The notes beneath the pieces are model-generated. The model was not told where the DNA came from. It did not search any database and saw only the letters and a program-made list of their open reading frames with translations. The position numbers were made by a program, and so were the translations under genes. Positions 20,724 through 29,780 of a DNA stretch of 64,000 bases are shown here, one piece after another (position 1 is the first letter of the stretch; every line of letters starts with the position of its first letter). Source of the DNA: Galeopsis tetrahit (taxonomy: Eukaryota; Streptophyta; Magnoliopsida; Lamiales; Lamiaceae); assembly GCA_963675135.1 (NCBI GenBank), contig CAVLYN010000147.1, positions 62,001 to 126,000 of the forward strand. Direction: 5' to 3'.

Positions 20724-21335
20724 ATGATGGCTAAAGAAATTAATGTTGAAACCAAACAAGATGTATTAGATGCGCTTAAAGACAATCCAGATAAACAAAT
20801 CTATATGCTGCAAGTAGCGTCTAACTCTGAGCAAGCAGCAAAAAGGAACATTATTGATAGATTGAAAGTTATTGGTCAAGAAGGTAAAGTTCCATTTATG
20901 TTTTTCCCATCTAAAAAACTTGTAGAAATGAAAAATGGTCAGAAAAAATATTCTTTGAATAAAATAATGCCCGGTTATTTGCTTGTCCTTGCTGATATTA
21001 GCGAAGAAGTTGTAGTAGCTATACACAGTGCTGGTAAAGTAATGAAATTTTTGGATATGAATAACGGAAAGCTTCCAAAACCTATGCGAGAAAAAGATTT
21101 CAAAAATATTCTTTCTCACTTGGATGAAAAACAAAATGAAGTCCACGTAAAAGAAGCATGGGAAATAGATCAAGTTGTCTCAATTAAAGAAGGTCCATTT
21201 GCTACTTACAAAGGGACAATTAAAGAAGTTAATTTGGATAGACATCAGTTGAAAGTATCGATTCTTATTTTTGGTCGTGAAACGCCAATTGAAGTGTCCT
21301 TCAATGATGTAGAAAAATATCAAGAAGTTTATTAA
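20724..21335 (+). CDS. nusG: NusG-like transcription elongation/antitermination factor
   Basis: 203 residues. The N-terminal NGN domain shows IYMLQVASNSEQAAKRNI and KKLVEMKNGQKKYSLNKIMPGYLLV (compare NusG VVEMRxGQK...FPGYVLV). The C-terminal KOW domain shows VVSIKEGPFATYKGTIKEVN then LKVSILIFGRETPIEVSF, typical of NusG rather than RfaH. NusG binds RNA polymerase and modulates pausing and Rho action or ribosome coupling. It stands alone here, without secE or rplK, so it is probably an accessory paralogue. Plasmid-borne NusG paralogues are known to act on long operons. Two ATG codons in tandem follow AGGAG; a signature terminator follows. Confidence 0.9.
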   Translation: MMAKEINVETKQDVLDALKDNPDKQIYMLQVASNSEQAAKRNIIDRLKVIGQEGKVPFMFFPSKKLVEMKNGQKKYSLNKIMPGYLLVLADISEEVVVAIHSAGKVMKFLDMNNGKLPKPMREKDFKNILSHLDEKQNEVHVKEAWEIDQVVSIKEGPFATYKGTIKEVNLDRHQLKVSILIFGRETPIEVSFNDVEKYQEVY

Positions 21336-21349
21336 AAAATATTTAATTT

Positions 21350-21378
21350 AAAATCCGCCTAGTACGGATTTTTTTTTG
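21350..21378 (+). terminator. Rho-independent terminator after nusG
   Basis: AAATCCG-cctagta-CGGATTTTTTTTT hairpin 14 bases after the nusG stop. Confidence 0.75.
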
Positions 21379-21412
21379 CTTAAAGATAAATTTTATATTA
21401 TTAAGGAGTATT

Positions 21413-21439
21413 ATGGATAATAAGATGAGTTTGCTTTGA
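21413..21439 (+). other. Possible 8-codon leader peptide
   Basis: TTAAGGAG lies seven bases before an ATG that opens an 8-codon frame ending in TGA, between the nusG terminator and the EAL gene. It could be a short leader or the stump of a lost gene. No other sign of function; chance is quite possible. Confidence 0.2.
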
Positions 21440-21542
21440 AAAAAACTAATATTTTTAAGTTATTTTTCATGGTTATTAAACTTTTCAACAACTTGAAAGT
21501 ACAAAATATTGTATAATTCGACAAGAGTCTACAGTTATATTC

Positions 21543-23066
21543 ATGATAAAAATAGAGGATATTAATAAAAAAAGAAAATTAAAACAAGAAATTGCTATTT
21601 TTTGTGTTATTTTCTTATTCCTAATGCTTGGCACCGTTGGTATGACTGTTTACACTTTTGAAAATGAAACAAATGATTTATTTCAAGGAGTTGTATACGG
21701 TCTTCTAGGCACGATTATAATTTCGTGTTTAGCATTATCTATTGGATTGCGTTTCAGAGATGTATACGCTAAAGAAATAGATGAAATAGTAAAACAAAGC
21801 AGTAACAAAAGAACGACTCGACAAGAATTGGTCAAAGCAACTGCCGATATATTTAATCTTCAAGAGAAAACAAAACAGCCTAATCATAAAGTAGTTATTA
21901 TTTTAATGTCCATGCAAAAATTAAATGATGTTGCAGTTCTTTATGGTTCTGACATTATGGATCAAGTTATTCAAGAGTTTAGAATTAGACTAGAAGCATT
22001 TTTAGATAAAAATGAATATTTAGCTTTGATGGAAGATAATTCTTTATCTTTGCTTTTTGTTAGTGATATGAAAAATACAGAATTAAGAATAAAAGCTATT
22101 CTTAAAAAATTAAGAGAACCTTATATTGTAGATGATAAAGACATTAATATACAAATAAGAATGGGATACAACATTCAAAGAAAAGAAGGTTGGCATAATG
22201 CGGATGCTTTTGTAAATAAAGTACAAGTTGCTTTGCAGAATGCAAGTATATCAGAAGATGATAAACCAGTAATCTACAAAGATAGTTTAAGTGAAAGTAT
22301 TATTCAATTACATGATGCTGAATCTAAACTAAGAAAAGCAATTATCAATAAAGAATTTGAAGTTGCTTATCAACCAAAAGTAGATCCAAGACTATTTAAA
22401 ATTGTAGGAGCCGAGGCATTGTTTAGATGGAAAGGTCTTCCACAAGGATACGATATAGGATCAATTATTGAATTAGCAGAATCCAAAGGAATGATTGATG
22501 ACATAACTAAAATTATTTTTGAAAAGGTTTTTGTAGATATTAGAAAATGGGAAAAACAAGGAAGAAAATATAAAATAGCAATTAATTTATCTCCAAAAAC
22601 TTTAAATGATACAAGCTTTGTTAAATGGCTTAAAAATCTAATGGAAATACATAATGTTAATCCTGCAATGGTTGAAATTGAAATTACTGAAACAGCATTA
22701 ATCGAAAATATAAATAAGGCAATTGAGGCTATAAACGGTATTAAAGCATTAGGTTGCAGTATTGCTATTGATGATTTTGGAACAGGACATTCATCATTAA
22801 ATTACTTAGTGGATATTCCTGCTGATGTTATTAAAATCGACAGAAGCTTTATTATTCCATTATCAAAAGAAAATTCAGATAAGCAAAGAGCCGTTGTTTC
22901 CTCTATTATTCATTTGGCTCATAAAATGGGTTGTAAAGTAGTGGCAGAAGGCGTTGAATATGAAGAACAATTAAGAATTCTTCAAGATGAAGGTTGTGAT
23001 ATGATTCAAGGTTATTTATATAGCAAACCTCTAAAACCCGAAGATTTTGATATATTTACAATATAA
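21543..23066 (+). CDS. Membrane-bound EAL-domain cyclic-di-GMP phosphodiesterase with degenerate GGDEF domain
   Basis: 507 residues. Two transmembrane helices (about 16-38 and 47-68) are followed by a GGDEF-like domain (about 115-235) without a GGDEF signature (it reads MEDNSLSLLFVSD), so it is likely non-catalytic. The EAL domain (about 265-505) keeps the expected residues: EALFRW, NLSPKTL, EIEITETAL, IDDFGTGHSSLNYL, DVIKIDRSFI, VAEGVE and IQGYLYSKPL. It should hydrolyse c-di-GMP at the inner face of the membrane and so influence pili, attachment or conjugation. Intact, single-gene unit with a TATAAT -10 element at 21512-21517. Unusual cargo beside a nusG paralogue and a dotA-like gene. Confidence 0.93.
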   Translation: MIKIEDINKKRKLKQEIAIFCVIFLFLMLGTVGMTVYTFENETNDLFQGVVYGLLGTIIISCLALSIGLRFRDVYAKEIDEIVKQSSNKRTTRQELVKATADIFNLQEKTKQPNHKVVIILMSMQKLNDVAVLYGSDIMDQVIQEFRIRLEAFLDKNEYLALMEDNSLSLLFVSDMKNTELRIKAILKKLREPYIVDDKDINIQIRMGYNIQRKEGWHNADAFVNKVQVALQNASISEDDKPVIYKDSLSESIIQLHDAESKLRKAIINKEFEVAYQPKVDPRLFKIVGAEALFRWKGLPQGYDIGSIIELAESKGMIDDITKIIFEKVFVDIRKWEKQGRKYKIAINLSPKTLNDTSFVKWLKNLMEIHNVNPAMVEIEITETALIENINKAIEAINGIKALGCSIAIDDFGTGHSSLNYLVDIPADVIKIDRSFIIPLSKENSDKQRAVVSSIIHLAHKMGCKVVAEGVEYEEQLRILQDEGCDMIQGYLYSKPLKPEDFDIFTI

Positions 23067-23089
23067 TTCATTTTTTTATATTATAATAT

Positions 23090-23118
23090 TTGACATTTAG
23101 ATTACATTTTCATAAATT
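23090..23118 (+). promoter_or_regulatory. Putative promoter of the 23149 gene
   Basis: TTGACA at 23090-23095, 17-base spacer, TAAATT at 23113-23118, about 30 bases before the ATG. Confidence 0.5.
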
Positions 23119-23148
23119 AAGAATATAATCAAAATATTCTTAACAATT

Positions 23149-23487
23149 ATGAGCTTAGATTTAGACCTAGAAAAACTTTTTGAAGAATTTCTGCCATCCG
23201 AAGAAACTAAAACTCCCGAATTAGCTTACTTAATATATAAACACATACCTCACAGCGATCCAGTCGATGCTTTAAATGTCTTTTCTAAAGTTGCTACAAA
23301 TATAGAAAAAGACTTTAATTCTGATATTCAAAATAACAATATTACTGATAATTCCAGCAAGGAATTATTACTTTATTCTATTATTGAAAAATATGCAGAA
23401 AGCGAAGGCTGGTATTTAATGTATGCAGAAGATTTAAGCGAAGAAATAGAAACAATTGTTAACGAATATCTTAAAAATGGAAAATAA
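23149..23487 (+). CDS. Small acidic protein, unknown function
   Basis: 112 residues, acidic, predicted mostly helical, no signal peptide. Overlaps the start of the next gene by about 11 bases, so the two are likely translated together just upstream of the dotA-like gene. Dot/Icm systems have small acidic adaptor or chaperone proteins (IcmS, IcmW) of this size, but I see no sequence match and offer this only as a possibility. Confidence 0.6.
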   Translation: MSLDLDLEKLFEEFLPSEETKTPELAYLIYKHIPHSDPVDALNVFSKVATNIEKDFNSDIQNNNITDNSSKELLLYSIIEKYAESEGWYLMYAEDLSEEIETIVNEYLKNGK

Positions 23488-24097
23488 GATGAAAAATAAT
23501 ATCAACATGCGAACAAAAAGAAATTTTATAATTGAATATGAATTAAAAAAACAACTACTCTTCAAATCATTGCCGTTAATAAAAAGATATTTATTAGATG
23601 CTCGCAAAAAATTAGAACAAAGTTCTTTAAAATATACGGTTTTCTCCGATGCTCTTAAAAGTATAAGAGATATTTATTACTACGAAACAATTGAATATAA
23701 AGATGCGTTTTTCCTTTGTATGGCATTGGGCGCTTTTAATATGAGTATTAATAAAGATGAAACTATTAAAAATGACACGATTACTAAAATTATAAATCAA
23801 AAATTGTGGGATGAAGATAAAGTGACACCAGAAATGGCAGTGTATTTTAGTTGCGTGTTCTTCAATGAATTATACAAAGATATAAATATTGACATGTCTA
23901 AATTGTATAAAGCATCACATATACCATCAGCGTATCTAATGCTTAGGAAAGAAATCATAAATGAATGGGAAAAAAATATTCAATCGCAAGAGAAAAACGC
24001 AATGATTTTTGAAGAGACCAATAATCCTAAGAAAAGAAGAAGAAGAAGTAATATTAAATTAACCACTTATAATGATACTGAAGTAGGAATTGAATAA
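23477..24097 (+). CDS. Basic helical protein, unknown function
   Basis: About 206 residues from the ATG at 23477 (an ATG at 23489 is also possible; a TTG further upstream is unlikely). Mostly helical, with basic patches at both ends, including a stretch of Lys/Arg near the C-terminus (PKKRRRRSN), which suggests nucleic acid or membrane-surface contact. No membrane segment. Probably co-translated with the preceding acidic protein; the opposite charges hint that the two may bind each other. No family recognised. Confidence 0.6.
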   Translation: MENKMKNNINMRTKRNFIIEYELKKQLLFKSLPLIKRYLLDARKKLEQSSLKYTVFSDALKSIRDIYYYETIEYKDAFFLCMALGAFNMSINKDETIKNDTITKIINQKLWDEDKVTPEMAVYFSCVFFNELYKDINIDMSKLYKASHIPSAYLMLRKEIINEWEKNIQSQEKNAMIFEETNNPKKRRRRSNIKLTTYNDTEVGIE

Positions 24098-24209
24098 AAA
24101 TATTAATATAAAAATATAAAAAACTAGGACAGTTAGTTTTAATTAGCTGTCTTATTCTATTATGTTGAAATAAAAAAAACTATAATATGAATAACTATAA
24201 GATGAAAAC

Positions 24210-27200
24210 ATGAAATTTCTAAACTCCTTTAAAATATTTTTCCTATGCCTCGCCCTAATGGGGTTAACCGCTTGTTCTGATGATAGCGGTATTTTTGCTT
24301 CATCAACAAGCAGTAGTTCTTCATCAGACGTATGTGGTGCAAGTACATCTAATATTGTTGCTGATAATTCTTTTGCTATATGTGGTAAAGATATGTCATA
24401 TAATATTCTTTATATGATTTTTGATGAATCATTTACTGAATATCCCTTTTTAAATATATTTCTTGACAGCACAGCAATAACTAAAAGTACAACAGACAAC
24501 GCATCATCAGTTGCTAATCCAGATTTAGCATCAAAAGCATATGCTGCAAATATAGGCGGTTCCGTACTTGCAATGTTAAAAGGGTTTACTCAACTAATCT
24601 TGTTTGTTGCAATGATATTACATGGTTATTCAGTACTTTCTATTCTTGTAAGAACAGCAATGTCTGGTGAATTCCTTCAAGGAATGTCAAAAGTATGGGT
24701 TGTTGGTAGAGCATTGCTATCTATATTTTTAATAACACCTCTTGGTTCTTTAAATTTAATACAAATTATGATTTTAGGATTAGCATTAATTGCAATTATG
24801 ATTGCAAACTTTTTCATGGGAGTTTTTTTGAGTAAAATACAAACGGATTCTATGAATGCTGATGCAGAAACACCAGAATTAATGTTTGGATCAGCCGTAA
24901 GCGAATCTTCATCTTTAGTTTCTGCCTCATTATGTCAAATAAGAACTACACAAGCATTGAGACAAACTAGATTTAGTGATGTAGAGTCAAATATTACAGT
25001 TGATAATCAATTCAACAGATTAGCTAGTTGTATTACTCCTGATGTAAAAATTTCTTATGGTAAAGAAAAAGGAACTGCTGTCAGTGCTTCTTTTGGTAAT
25101 GCACAAGTTTGTGGTACTACTAATGAGAATTTTGTATTTGATGCTACAAAAGATGGTTATGGCTATCAGTGTGGAGGATTAAGTTTCTCTATACCAGATA
25201 TTACTATTACCACAACTAAAGGAACAGGCTTAAATGACTCAGGTTCTTTAGGAGATACTAGTCCAATTTCTGCACTAGGTTTTACTATTGGTGATACAAC
25301 TGTTTCAGCAGAAGCTGCATCTATTGCTAATACCGTAGTTAGTTCTGCTAACATTCAAAATGCTATAGATGGTTATTATTCTAGTGCTTTATCTGCAATA
25401 CAATCAGGAAGCACTTACGACTATACTAAGGCTGATAGTGTGTTAACGTCAACAATACAAAACAGTATTCAGCCTACTTTTGAAAAAGTGCTTGCAGAAT
25501 ATGATTATGAAACAGCAGTTCAAGTTATAGGTAGTATTTACTCCAGTGTTTATGTGAAATTAATGGGAGCATATGCCCCAACATTATTAACATCTTCTGA
25601 AAAATATTCTTCTATTAAACCTAATGACTTTATTTGGCAATTAGAAAAATATTCATCTAAAGCAGCAGAGTCACTTGTTATATCTCATTGTATTCACAAT
25701 CTGAATAATAATTATAAAGCTCTTCAAAATCAAGTTTCTTCTTTGTCGGGAGTTTCTGGTATGAGTTACACAAATTTTGTTAGACAGAAAAATCCAACAT
25801 TTGTCGGTGAATGTTCTTGGATCTCTCCTGCATCAAATATAAATCAAGGCGCAAATATCAAATTTGATGGTGATACTGCTGGTCCACAAGTTTATAGCAG
25901 TGGTTCAAATATGAGTTTAACCATTGGTAGCGGAAATAGCATATTGCAAAAAATTGGACAATCTAATGTTTCAGCTAACAGTGCAGATATTATACAAGAG
26001 TCCGATGTATTGGCAGCTAAGTACTTGCAACAAGCTCAGGCATATAAATTAGCACTTGCAACTTATTTTTATTCTGTAAAAAAAGGAACTCAAGATTCTT
26101 TTGCAAATATTATTAAAGATAAAAAAACAGATAATACACAAGTAAAAATGAGACAACAAGGTTGGGCAAGCCTAGGTGGTTACATCATGGCTATATCTGC
26201 AAACCAAACGAACGTTAAAAGAATGTTGCAAAACACAACTAAAGCAGCGTCATGGTCAGGATATGAAAATGGTAATAATCTTTATGTAAACTCGGATGCA
26301 TTTACTGCTACTAAGCAATCAAATACTTTACCAGAAGCATTTAATTTTAATATTATGTTCTTTTCTGATTACTTTGGTTCTGGAAATAATACAAATGAAA
26401 TAGCTCAAAGTGTTGCTAATAATGGTAAATCAACAACTAGTTCAGATGAAGCTGGTGCAGTAACACAGATATTATTATTTATTGAAAACTATTTAACTAA
26501 TCCTTTGAGATATTTAAAACAAGCAGGTGGTATGCCGTTGGATCAACCATTAAGAGTTGGTGTTCAACAGTGCTTTGAACAAAATACATGTTTTAACGGT
26601 ACAATGCATCCAGTTAATGCTGTAATCTATATGGGACAAGATTTAATTGACATATCAATTAACTTGTTAATATTGAAAGCAGTATCTCAAATAGTTATGT
26701 GGATGGCTGGTCAATTAAATGCAGAAGGTACAATAGAAAATGCAAGTTGGATTGGTAAATTAATATCATTTGGTGCAACGATATTAAAATTATTAGCAAA
26801 AGCAGCTACTGTTATAAATGCTATTTTAACCGTATTCTTACCATTTATATTTATGTTGTTAATTCTTGGTATATTCTTCTGTTACATTGTTCCGTTGATG
26901 CCTTATATGGCGTTCCTAATACTTTTTGTTGGTTGGGTAGTATTAATTATCGAAATGATGTTTGCAATGCCAATATGGGCACTAATGATGTCTATTCCGG
27001 GTCCATCAGGAGAAACTAGGGCTAACGTAGGGCTTCTTTGGTCATATCTAGGGCAAATTGTAGTAAGACCAGCATTAATGGTTATAGGTACAATTATTGG
27101 TTGGTATTTCTCTATTGTTTCTTTATATTTTATAAATATGACATTGTTTGGAGTGTTAGCACCAATAAGTGAAGCTGGTTCTGGAACTATTAATGGATTG

Positions 27201-27566
27201 ATAAATATTGTAATGTTCTATATTGCATACATGGTAATTGTTTTCGTAGCATTGAAGCATTCATTCTCAATTATTAGTACATTCCCTGATAAAGTCAGTG
27301 AAGTTATGGATATTAAGCCAAATGGAGACCAACAAATGACTGACAGATTGCAAACTGATAGATTGGTTCACACAATCATTGCATCTAATGTTATGAACGA
27401 ACTTAAAGGAATGTCTAGAGAAGCTTCTAAAACATTCTCTGAGAGAAATAGAGCTAGACAAGTGGATGAAAAAGATAAGAAAAATATTCAGAAATTATTT
27501 GATGATGTTAGGAGTGAACATAATCCTTATTCAAATACTTCTGGTAAACAAGACCATCCAAATTAA
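24210..27566 (+). CDS. dotA: DotA/TraY-family type IV secretion inner-membrane protein
   Basis: 1118 residues, unbroken. DotA/TraY proteins are large polytopic inner-membrane parts of I-type (Dot/Icm, IncI) secretion and conjugation systems. Seen: an N-terminal export signal ending LTACSDDSG, which reads as a lipobox; hydrophobic segments at about 130-155, 175-205, and a C-terminal cluster of about five helices (about 830-1040); between them a long Ser/Thr/Asn-rich periplasmic region (about 210-760) with paired cysteines. The C-terminal tail is charged and cytoplasmic. Length is near Legionella DotA (1048), longer than IncI TraY. Periplasmic cysteines would need disulfide formation, fitting the Dsb genes here. 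It is the only recognisable channel component in this window. Confidence 0.85.
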   Translation: MKFLNSFKIFFLCLALMGLTACSDDSGIFASSTSSSSSSDVCGASTSNIVADNSFAICGKDMSYNILYMIFDESFTEYPFLNIFLDSTAITKSTTDNASSVANPDLASKAYAANIGGSVLAMLKGFTQLILFVAMILHGYSVLSILVRTAMSGEFLQGMSKVWVVGRALLSIFLITPLGSLNLIQIMILGLALIAIMIANFFMGVFLSKIQTDSMNADAETPELMFGSAVSESSSLVSASLCQIRTTQALRQTRFSDVESNITVDNQFNRLASCITPDVKISYGKEKGTAVSASFGNAQVCGTTNENFVFDATKDGYGYQCGGLSFSIPDITITTTKGTGLNDSGSLGDTSPISALGFTIGDTTVSAEAASIANTVVSSANIQNAIDGYYSSALSAIQSGSTYDYTKADSVLTSTIQNSIQPTFEKVLAEYDYETAVQVIGSIYSSVYVKLMGAYAPTLLTSSEKYSSIKPNDFIWQLEKYSSKAAESLVISHCIHNLNNNYKALQNQVSSLSGVSGMSYTNFVRQKNPTFVGECSWISPASNINQGANIKFDGDTAGPQVYSSGSNMSLTIGSGNSILQKIGQSNVSANSADIIQESDVLAAKYLQQAQAYKLALATYFYSVKKGTQDSFANIIKDKKTDNTQVKMRQQGWASLGGYIMAISANQTNVKRMLQNTTKAASWSGYENGNNLYVNSDAFTATKQSNTLPEAFNFNIMFFSDYFGSGNNTNEIAQSVANNGKSTTSSDEAGAVTQILLFIENYLTNPLRYLKQAGGMPLDQPLRVGVQQCFEQNTCFNGTMHPVNAVIYMGQDLIDISINLLILKAVSQIVMWMAGQLNAEGTIENASWIGKLISFGATILKLLAKAATVINAILTVFLPFIFMLLILGIFFCYIVPLMPYMAFLILFVGWVVLIIEMMFAMPIWALMMSIPGPSGETRANVGLLWSYLGQIVVRPALMVIGTIIGWYFSIVSLYFINMTLFGVLAPISEAGSGTINGLINIVMFYIAYMVIVFVALKHSFSIISTFPDKVSEVMDIKPNGDQQMTDRLQTDRLVHTIIASNVMNELKGMSREASKTFSERNRARQVDEKDKKNIQKLFDDVRSEHNPYSNTSGKQDHPN

Positions 27567-27570
27567 AATT

Positions 27571-27598
27571 AAAAGCCTCTTCGATGAGGCTTTTCTTT
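27571..27598 (+). terminator. Rho-independent terminator after dotA
   Basis: AAAAGCCTC-ttcgat-GAGGCTTTTCTTT hairpin, four bases after the dotA stop. Confidence 0.8.
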
Positions 27599-27625
27599 GA
27601 CTATTTTTCTTTAATCGTGTATGAT
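27597..27625 (+). promoter_or_regulatory. Putative sigma70 promoter of the Panacea gene
   Basis: TTGACT at 27597-27602, 17-base spacer, TATGAT at 27620-27625, about 30 bases before the ATG. AAAGG follows. Confidence 0.65.
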
Positions 27626-27654
27626 GTAAATCATATATTTAAAGGTTATATAAA

Positions 27655-28131
27655 ATGGAACATAAATCATTAGCTGTTGCTCAATGTATTTTAGATAGAT
27701 GCCGAGTTAAAGATATAAACCATGTTACGCCGGTGAAACTACTTAAATTATTATATATTTCTCATGGTTATATGTTGGGTAAATATGGTACTCCTTTATT
27801 AGAAGAGCCTATAAGAGCTTTCCAATATGGTCCTATTGTAAAAAGTGTATATGATCAAGTAAGAAAATATCGCTCATCAAATGTACCATGTATTAAAGTT
27901 TCCAAATCTTATAAAGAACTCATTTCTGAGCTTGAAATAAGAATCATTGATAATGTTATTTCTATTTATGGAAATGCAAATCCAATACAATTATCTGCTG
28001 CAATGCACAATGAGAAGACCCCATGGGGAATGAGCAGAAAGATAAGTGACAATAATCCAGTTATTTCTAACGATTATATTCAGTATTTTTACAAAGAATT
28101 AATTAATTCTAAAACTCATTCTTATTTATAA
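27655..28131 (+). CDS. Panacea-domain protein (SocA/GepA-like, DUF4065)
   Basis: 158 residues. The Panacea (DUF4065) domain occurs in SocA-type antitoxins and in phage/plasmid proteins called GepA. Seen: an N-terminal helical region then LKLLKLLYISHGYMLGKYG-like pattern (VKLLKLLYISHGY), AFQYGPIVKSVYDQVRKY, and near the end LSAAMHNEKTPWG (the family S/T-H-x-x-x-P-W motif). No recognisable toxin gene lies next to it; the following gene is xseA, 12 bases downstream. It may therefore act as an adaptor or orphan antitoxin. It has its own good promoter and is probably co-transcribed with xseAB. Confidence 0.85.
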   Translation: MEHKSLAVAQCILDRCRVKDINHVTPVKLLKLLYISHGYMLGKYGTPLLEEPIRAFQYGPIVKSVYDQVRKYRSSNVPCIKVSKSYKELISELEIRIIDNVISIYGNANPIQLSAAMHNEKTPWGMSRKISDNNPVISNDYIQYFYKELINSKTHSYL

Positions 28132-28142
28132 ACGGTGTATTA

Positions 28143-29537
28143 ATGGAAATTCAAACACAAAAGCTTTCAAAAGTTATGGCTTTAATCTCAGACACTATTA
28201 GTAAAACATTTACTAATAATATATGGGTTGAATGTGAGATAGCGTCAATATCTAAACATTCTAAAAGTCAACATTGGTATTTAGAATTAGTTGAACTGGA
28301 CTCATCTGGTAATGAAGTTTGCAAAGTTAAAGCTAATATTTGGAAATTTAAATCTGATGAAATAATGAATAAATTTAAAAATTTCACAGGAAGTGATTTA
28401 GCATCTGGAATGAAAATACTGATAAATGCAACGCCAAGCTTTCATGCGCAATATCATTTATCATTTGTTATTAACGATATAAAACCTGAATTCACATTAG
28501 GTGGAATAGAGGCTAAAATAAATCAAATTGTAAAAGAATTAAAAGATAGAAAAGAATATTCAAAAAATTTAAACTTGGTATCTCCTTCTGAATTTACAAA
28601 GTGTGCAGTAATTGCACCATCGGGAGCAGCAGGATTAGGAGATTTTAAAAAAGAAGCCGATATACTTGTAAAATATGATATTTGCGATTTTGATTATTAT
28701 GAAGCAATTTTTCAAGGAAAAGAAGCTTCGGATACAATCTCCGAAAAAATTAAAGATATTGTTTTTAGTGAAAAATCTTATGATTGTATTATCTTAATAA
28801 GAGGTGGAGGTGCGAAAACTGATTTGCATTTTCTCAACGATATAAAAATAGCCAGATTTGTATGTCGCTCACCAATTCCAGTTTTCGTAGGAATAGGTCA
28901 TGAAAGAGATCAAGGTGTATTAGATTTGATTTCAAATAAATCTTTTGATACTCCAAGTAAAGTTATAGAATATATCTCGTCCACAATATTTAAAAACGCA
29001 AATGATATTAACAAGACTATATCCTTAATTGAGGAAAGGGCTTCTCAGAAAATTGAAGCTTTTAAAAGTCAAATAGAATTAACATTTGAAAAGGTGTCTA
29101 ATAAGATTAAAGAGACAGTTCAAAAAAATATTAATGATGTTGAAAAAATAAATAATATAATAAGAGAAAATACAAATACAAGAATTTTAAAAATAGAAAA
29201 TTATCTTGATGCTAAATTGTTATCTATAATTCAAAACGGTAAACATATTTCTGAAAGAACTCAAAATGATATTAATCGGCTATCCAATGAAGTTATTGTA
29301 AACTCTATAAAAAAAGTAGAAAATGATCAAAAAAGTATTTTGAGTAATTTTGGTTTAATAAATGCATTTAAACCCTCATATATATTGGATTTTGGTTTTA
29401 TTATGATGAGACAAAATAATAAGTTACTATCAAGCGCAAAAGCATTAAAAGAAGGCGATAAAGTTCAATTAGAAACAAAAGATATGTATATTGACGCAGT
29501 AATTAAATCAACTTTAAATAAAGGAGACTCAAAATGA
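28143..29537 (+). CDS. xseA: Exodeoxyribonuclease VII large subunit
   Basis: 464 residues, full length. With XseB it forms ExoVII, which degrades single-stranded DNA from both ends. Seen: N-terminal OB fold (NNIWVECEIASISKHSKSQHWYLEL), catalytic core with VIAPSGAAGLGDF, IRGGGAKTDLHFLND, GIGHERDQGVLDLI and KSFDTPSKVIEYI, then a long coiled coil (about 290-400) that binds XseB, and a C-terminal segment. The catalytic His and Asp of GHERD are present. Its stop overlaps the xseB start by four bases. It is rare for a plasmid-like element to carry ExoVII; it fits with recA, rdgC and the annealing-like protein elsewhere. Confidence 0.95.
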   Translation: MEIQTQKLSKVMALISDTISKTFTNNIWVECEIASISKHSKSQHWYLELVELDSSGNEVCKVKANIWKFKSDEIMNKFKNFTGSDLASGMKILINATPSFHAQYHLSFVINDIKPEFTLGGIEAKINQIVKELKDRKEYSKNLNLVSPSEFTKCAVIAPSGAAGLGDFKKEADILVKYDICDFDYYEAIFQGKEASDTISEKIKDIVFSEKSYDCIILIRGGGAKTDLHFLNDIKIARFVCRSPIPVFVGIGHERDQGVLDLISNKSFDTPSKVIEYISSTIFKNANDINKTISLIEERASQKIEAFKSQIELTFEKVSNKIKETVQKNINDVEKINNIIRENTNTRILKIENYLDAKLLSIIQNGKHISERTQNDINRLSNEVIVNSIKKVENDQKSILSNFGLINAFKPSYILDFGFIMMRQNNKLLSSAKALKEGDKVQLETKDMYIDAVIKSTLNKGDSK

Positions 29538-29734
29538 CAGATATTACAACAAAAACACTAGAAGAAAATAAAAAAAGACTAGAAGAAATTGCAGCAGAAT
29601 TTCAAAAGCAAGAAGTTTCACTAGATGACATTCTCCCTAGAACAGATGAAGCATTAGCAATTAAAGAACTTTTAAACAACCGTTTAAATGCCATAAGCAA
29701 TGCTTTAAATGAAAAATTAAAAAAAGAACAATAA
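29534..29734 (+). CDS. xseB: Exodeoxyribonuclease VII small subunit
   Basis: 66 residues. A short helical-hairpin protein with the XseB pattern (KRLEEIAAEFQKQEVSLDDILPRTDEALAIKELL). It binds the XseA coiled coil. ATGA overlap with xseA shows translational coupling. Slightly shorter than the E. coli protein (80 residues). Confidence 0.88.
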   Translation: MTDITTKTLEENKKRLEEIAAEFQKQEVSLDDILPRTDEALAIKELLNNRLNAISNALNEKLKKEQ

Positions 29735-29735
29735 T

Positions 29736-29750
29736 CGAAGATGTTATAAT
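29736..29750 (+). promoter_or_regulatory. TATAAT-containing repeat element A, putative promoter
   Basis: GAAGATGTTATAATT, 15 bases, identical to 47386-47400 upstream of the DnaE-like gene. Here it precedes the 29781 gene by about 30 bases. Confidence 0.45.
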
Positions 29751-29780
29751 TTAATAAGCCAGAAAACATAAAGACATAAG

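Noticed and set aside
20766..21173. Minus-strand open frame inside nusG
   Set aside because: Antisense shadow; composition follows the NusG codons.
24127..24160. Hairpin GACAG...CTGTC before dotA as terminator
   Set aside because: Stem is short, loop long, and no T-run follows; weak at best.
27655..28131. Complete SocAB toxin-antitoxin pair
   Set aside because: Only the Panacea/SocA-like gene is present; the neighbours are dotA and xseA, with no small toxin-like gene.
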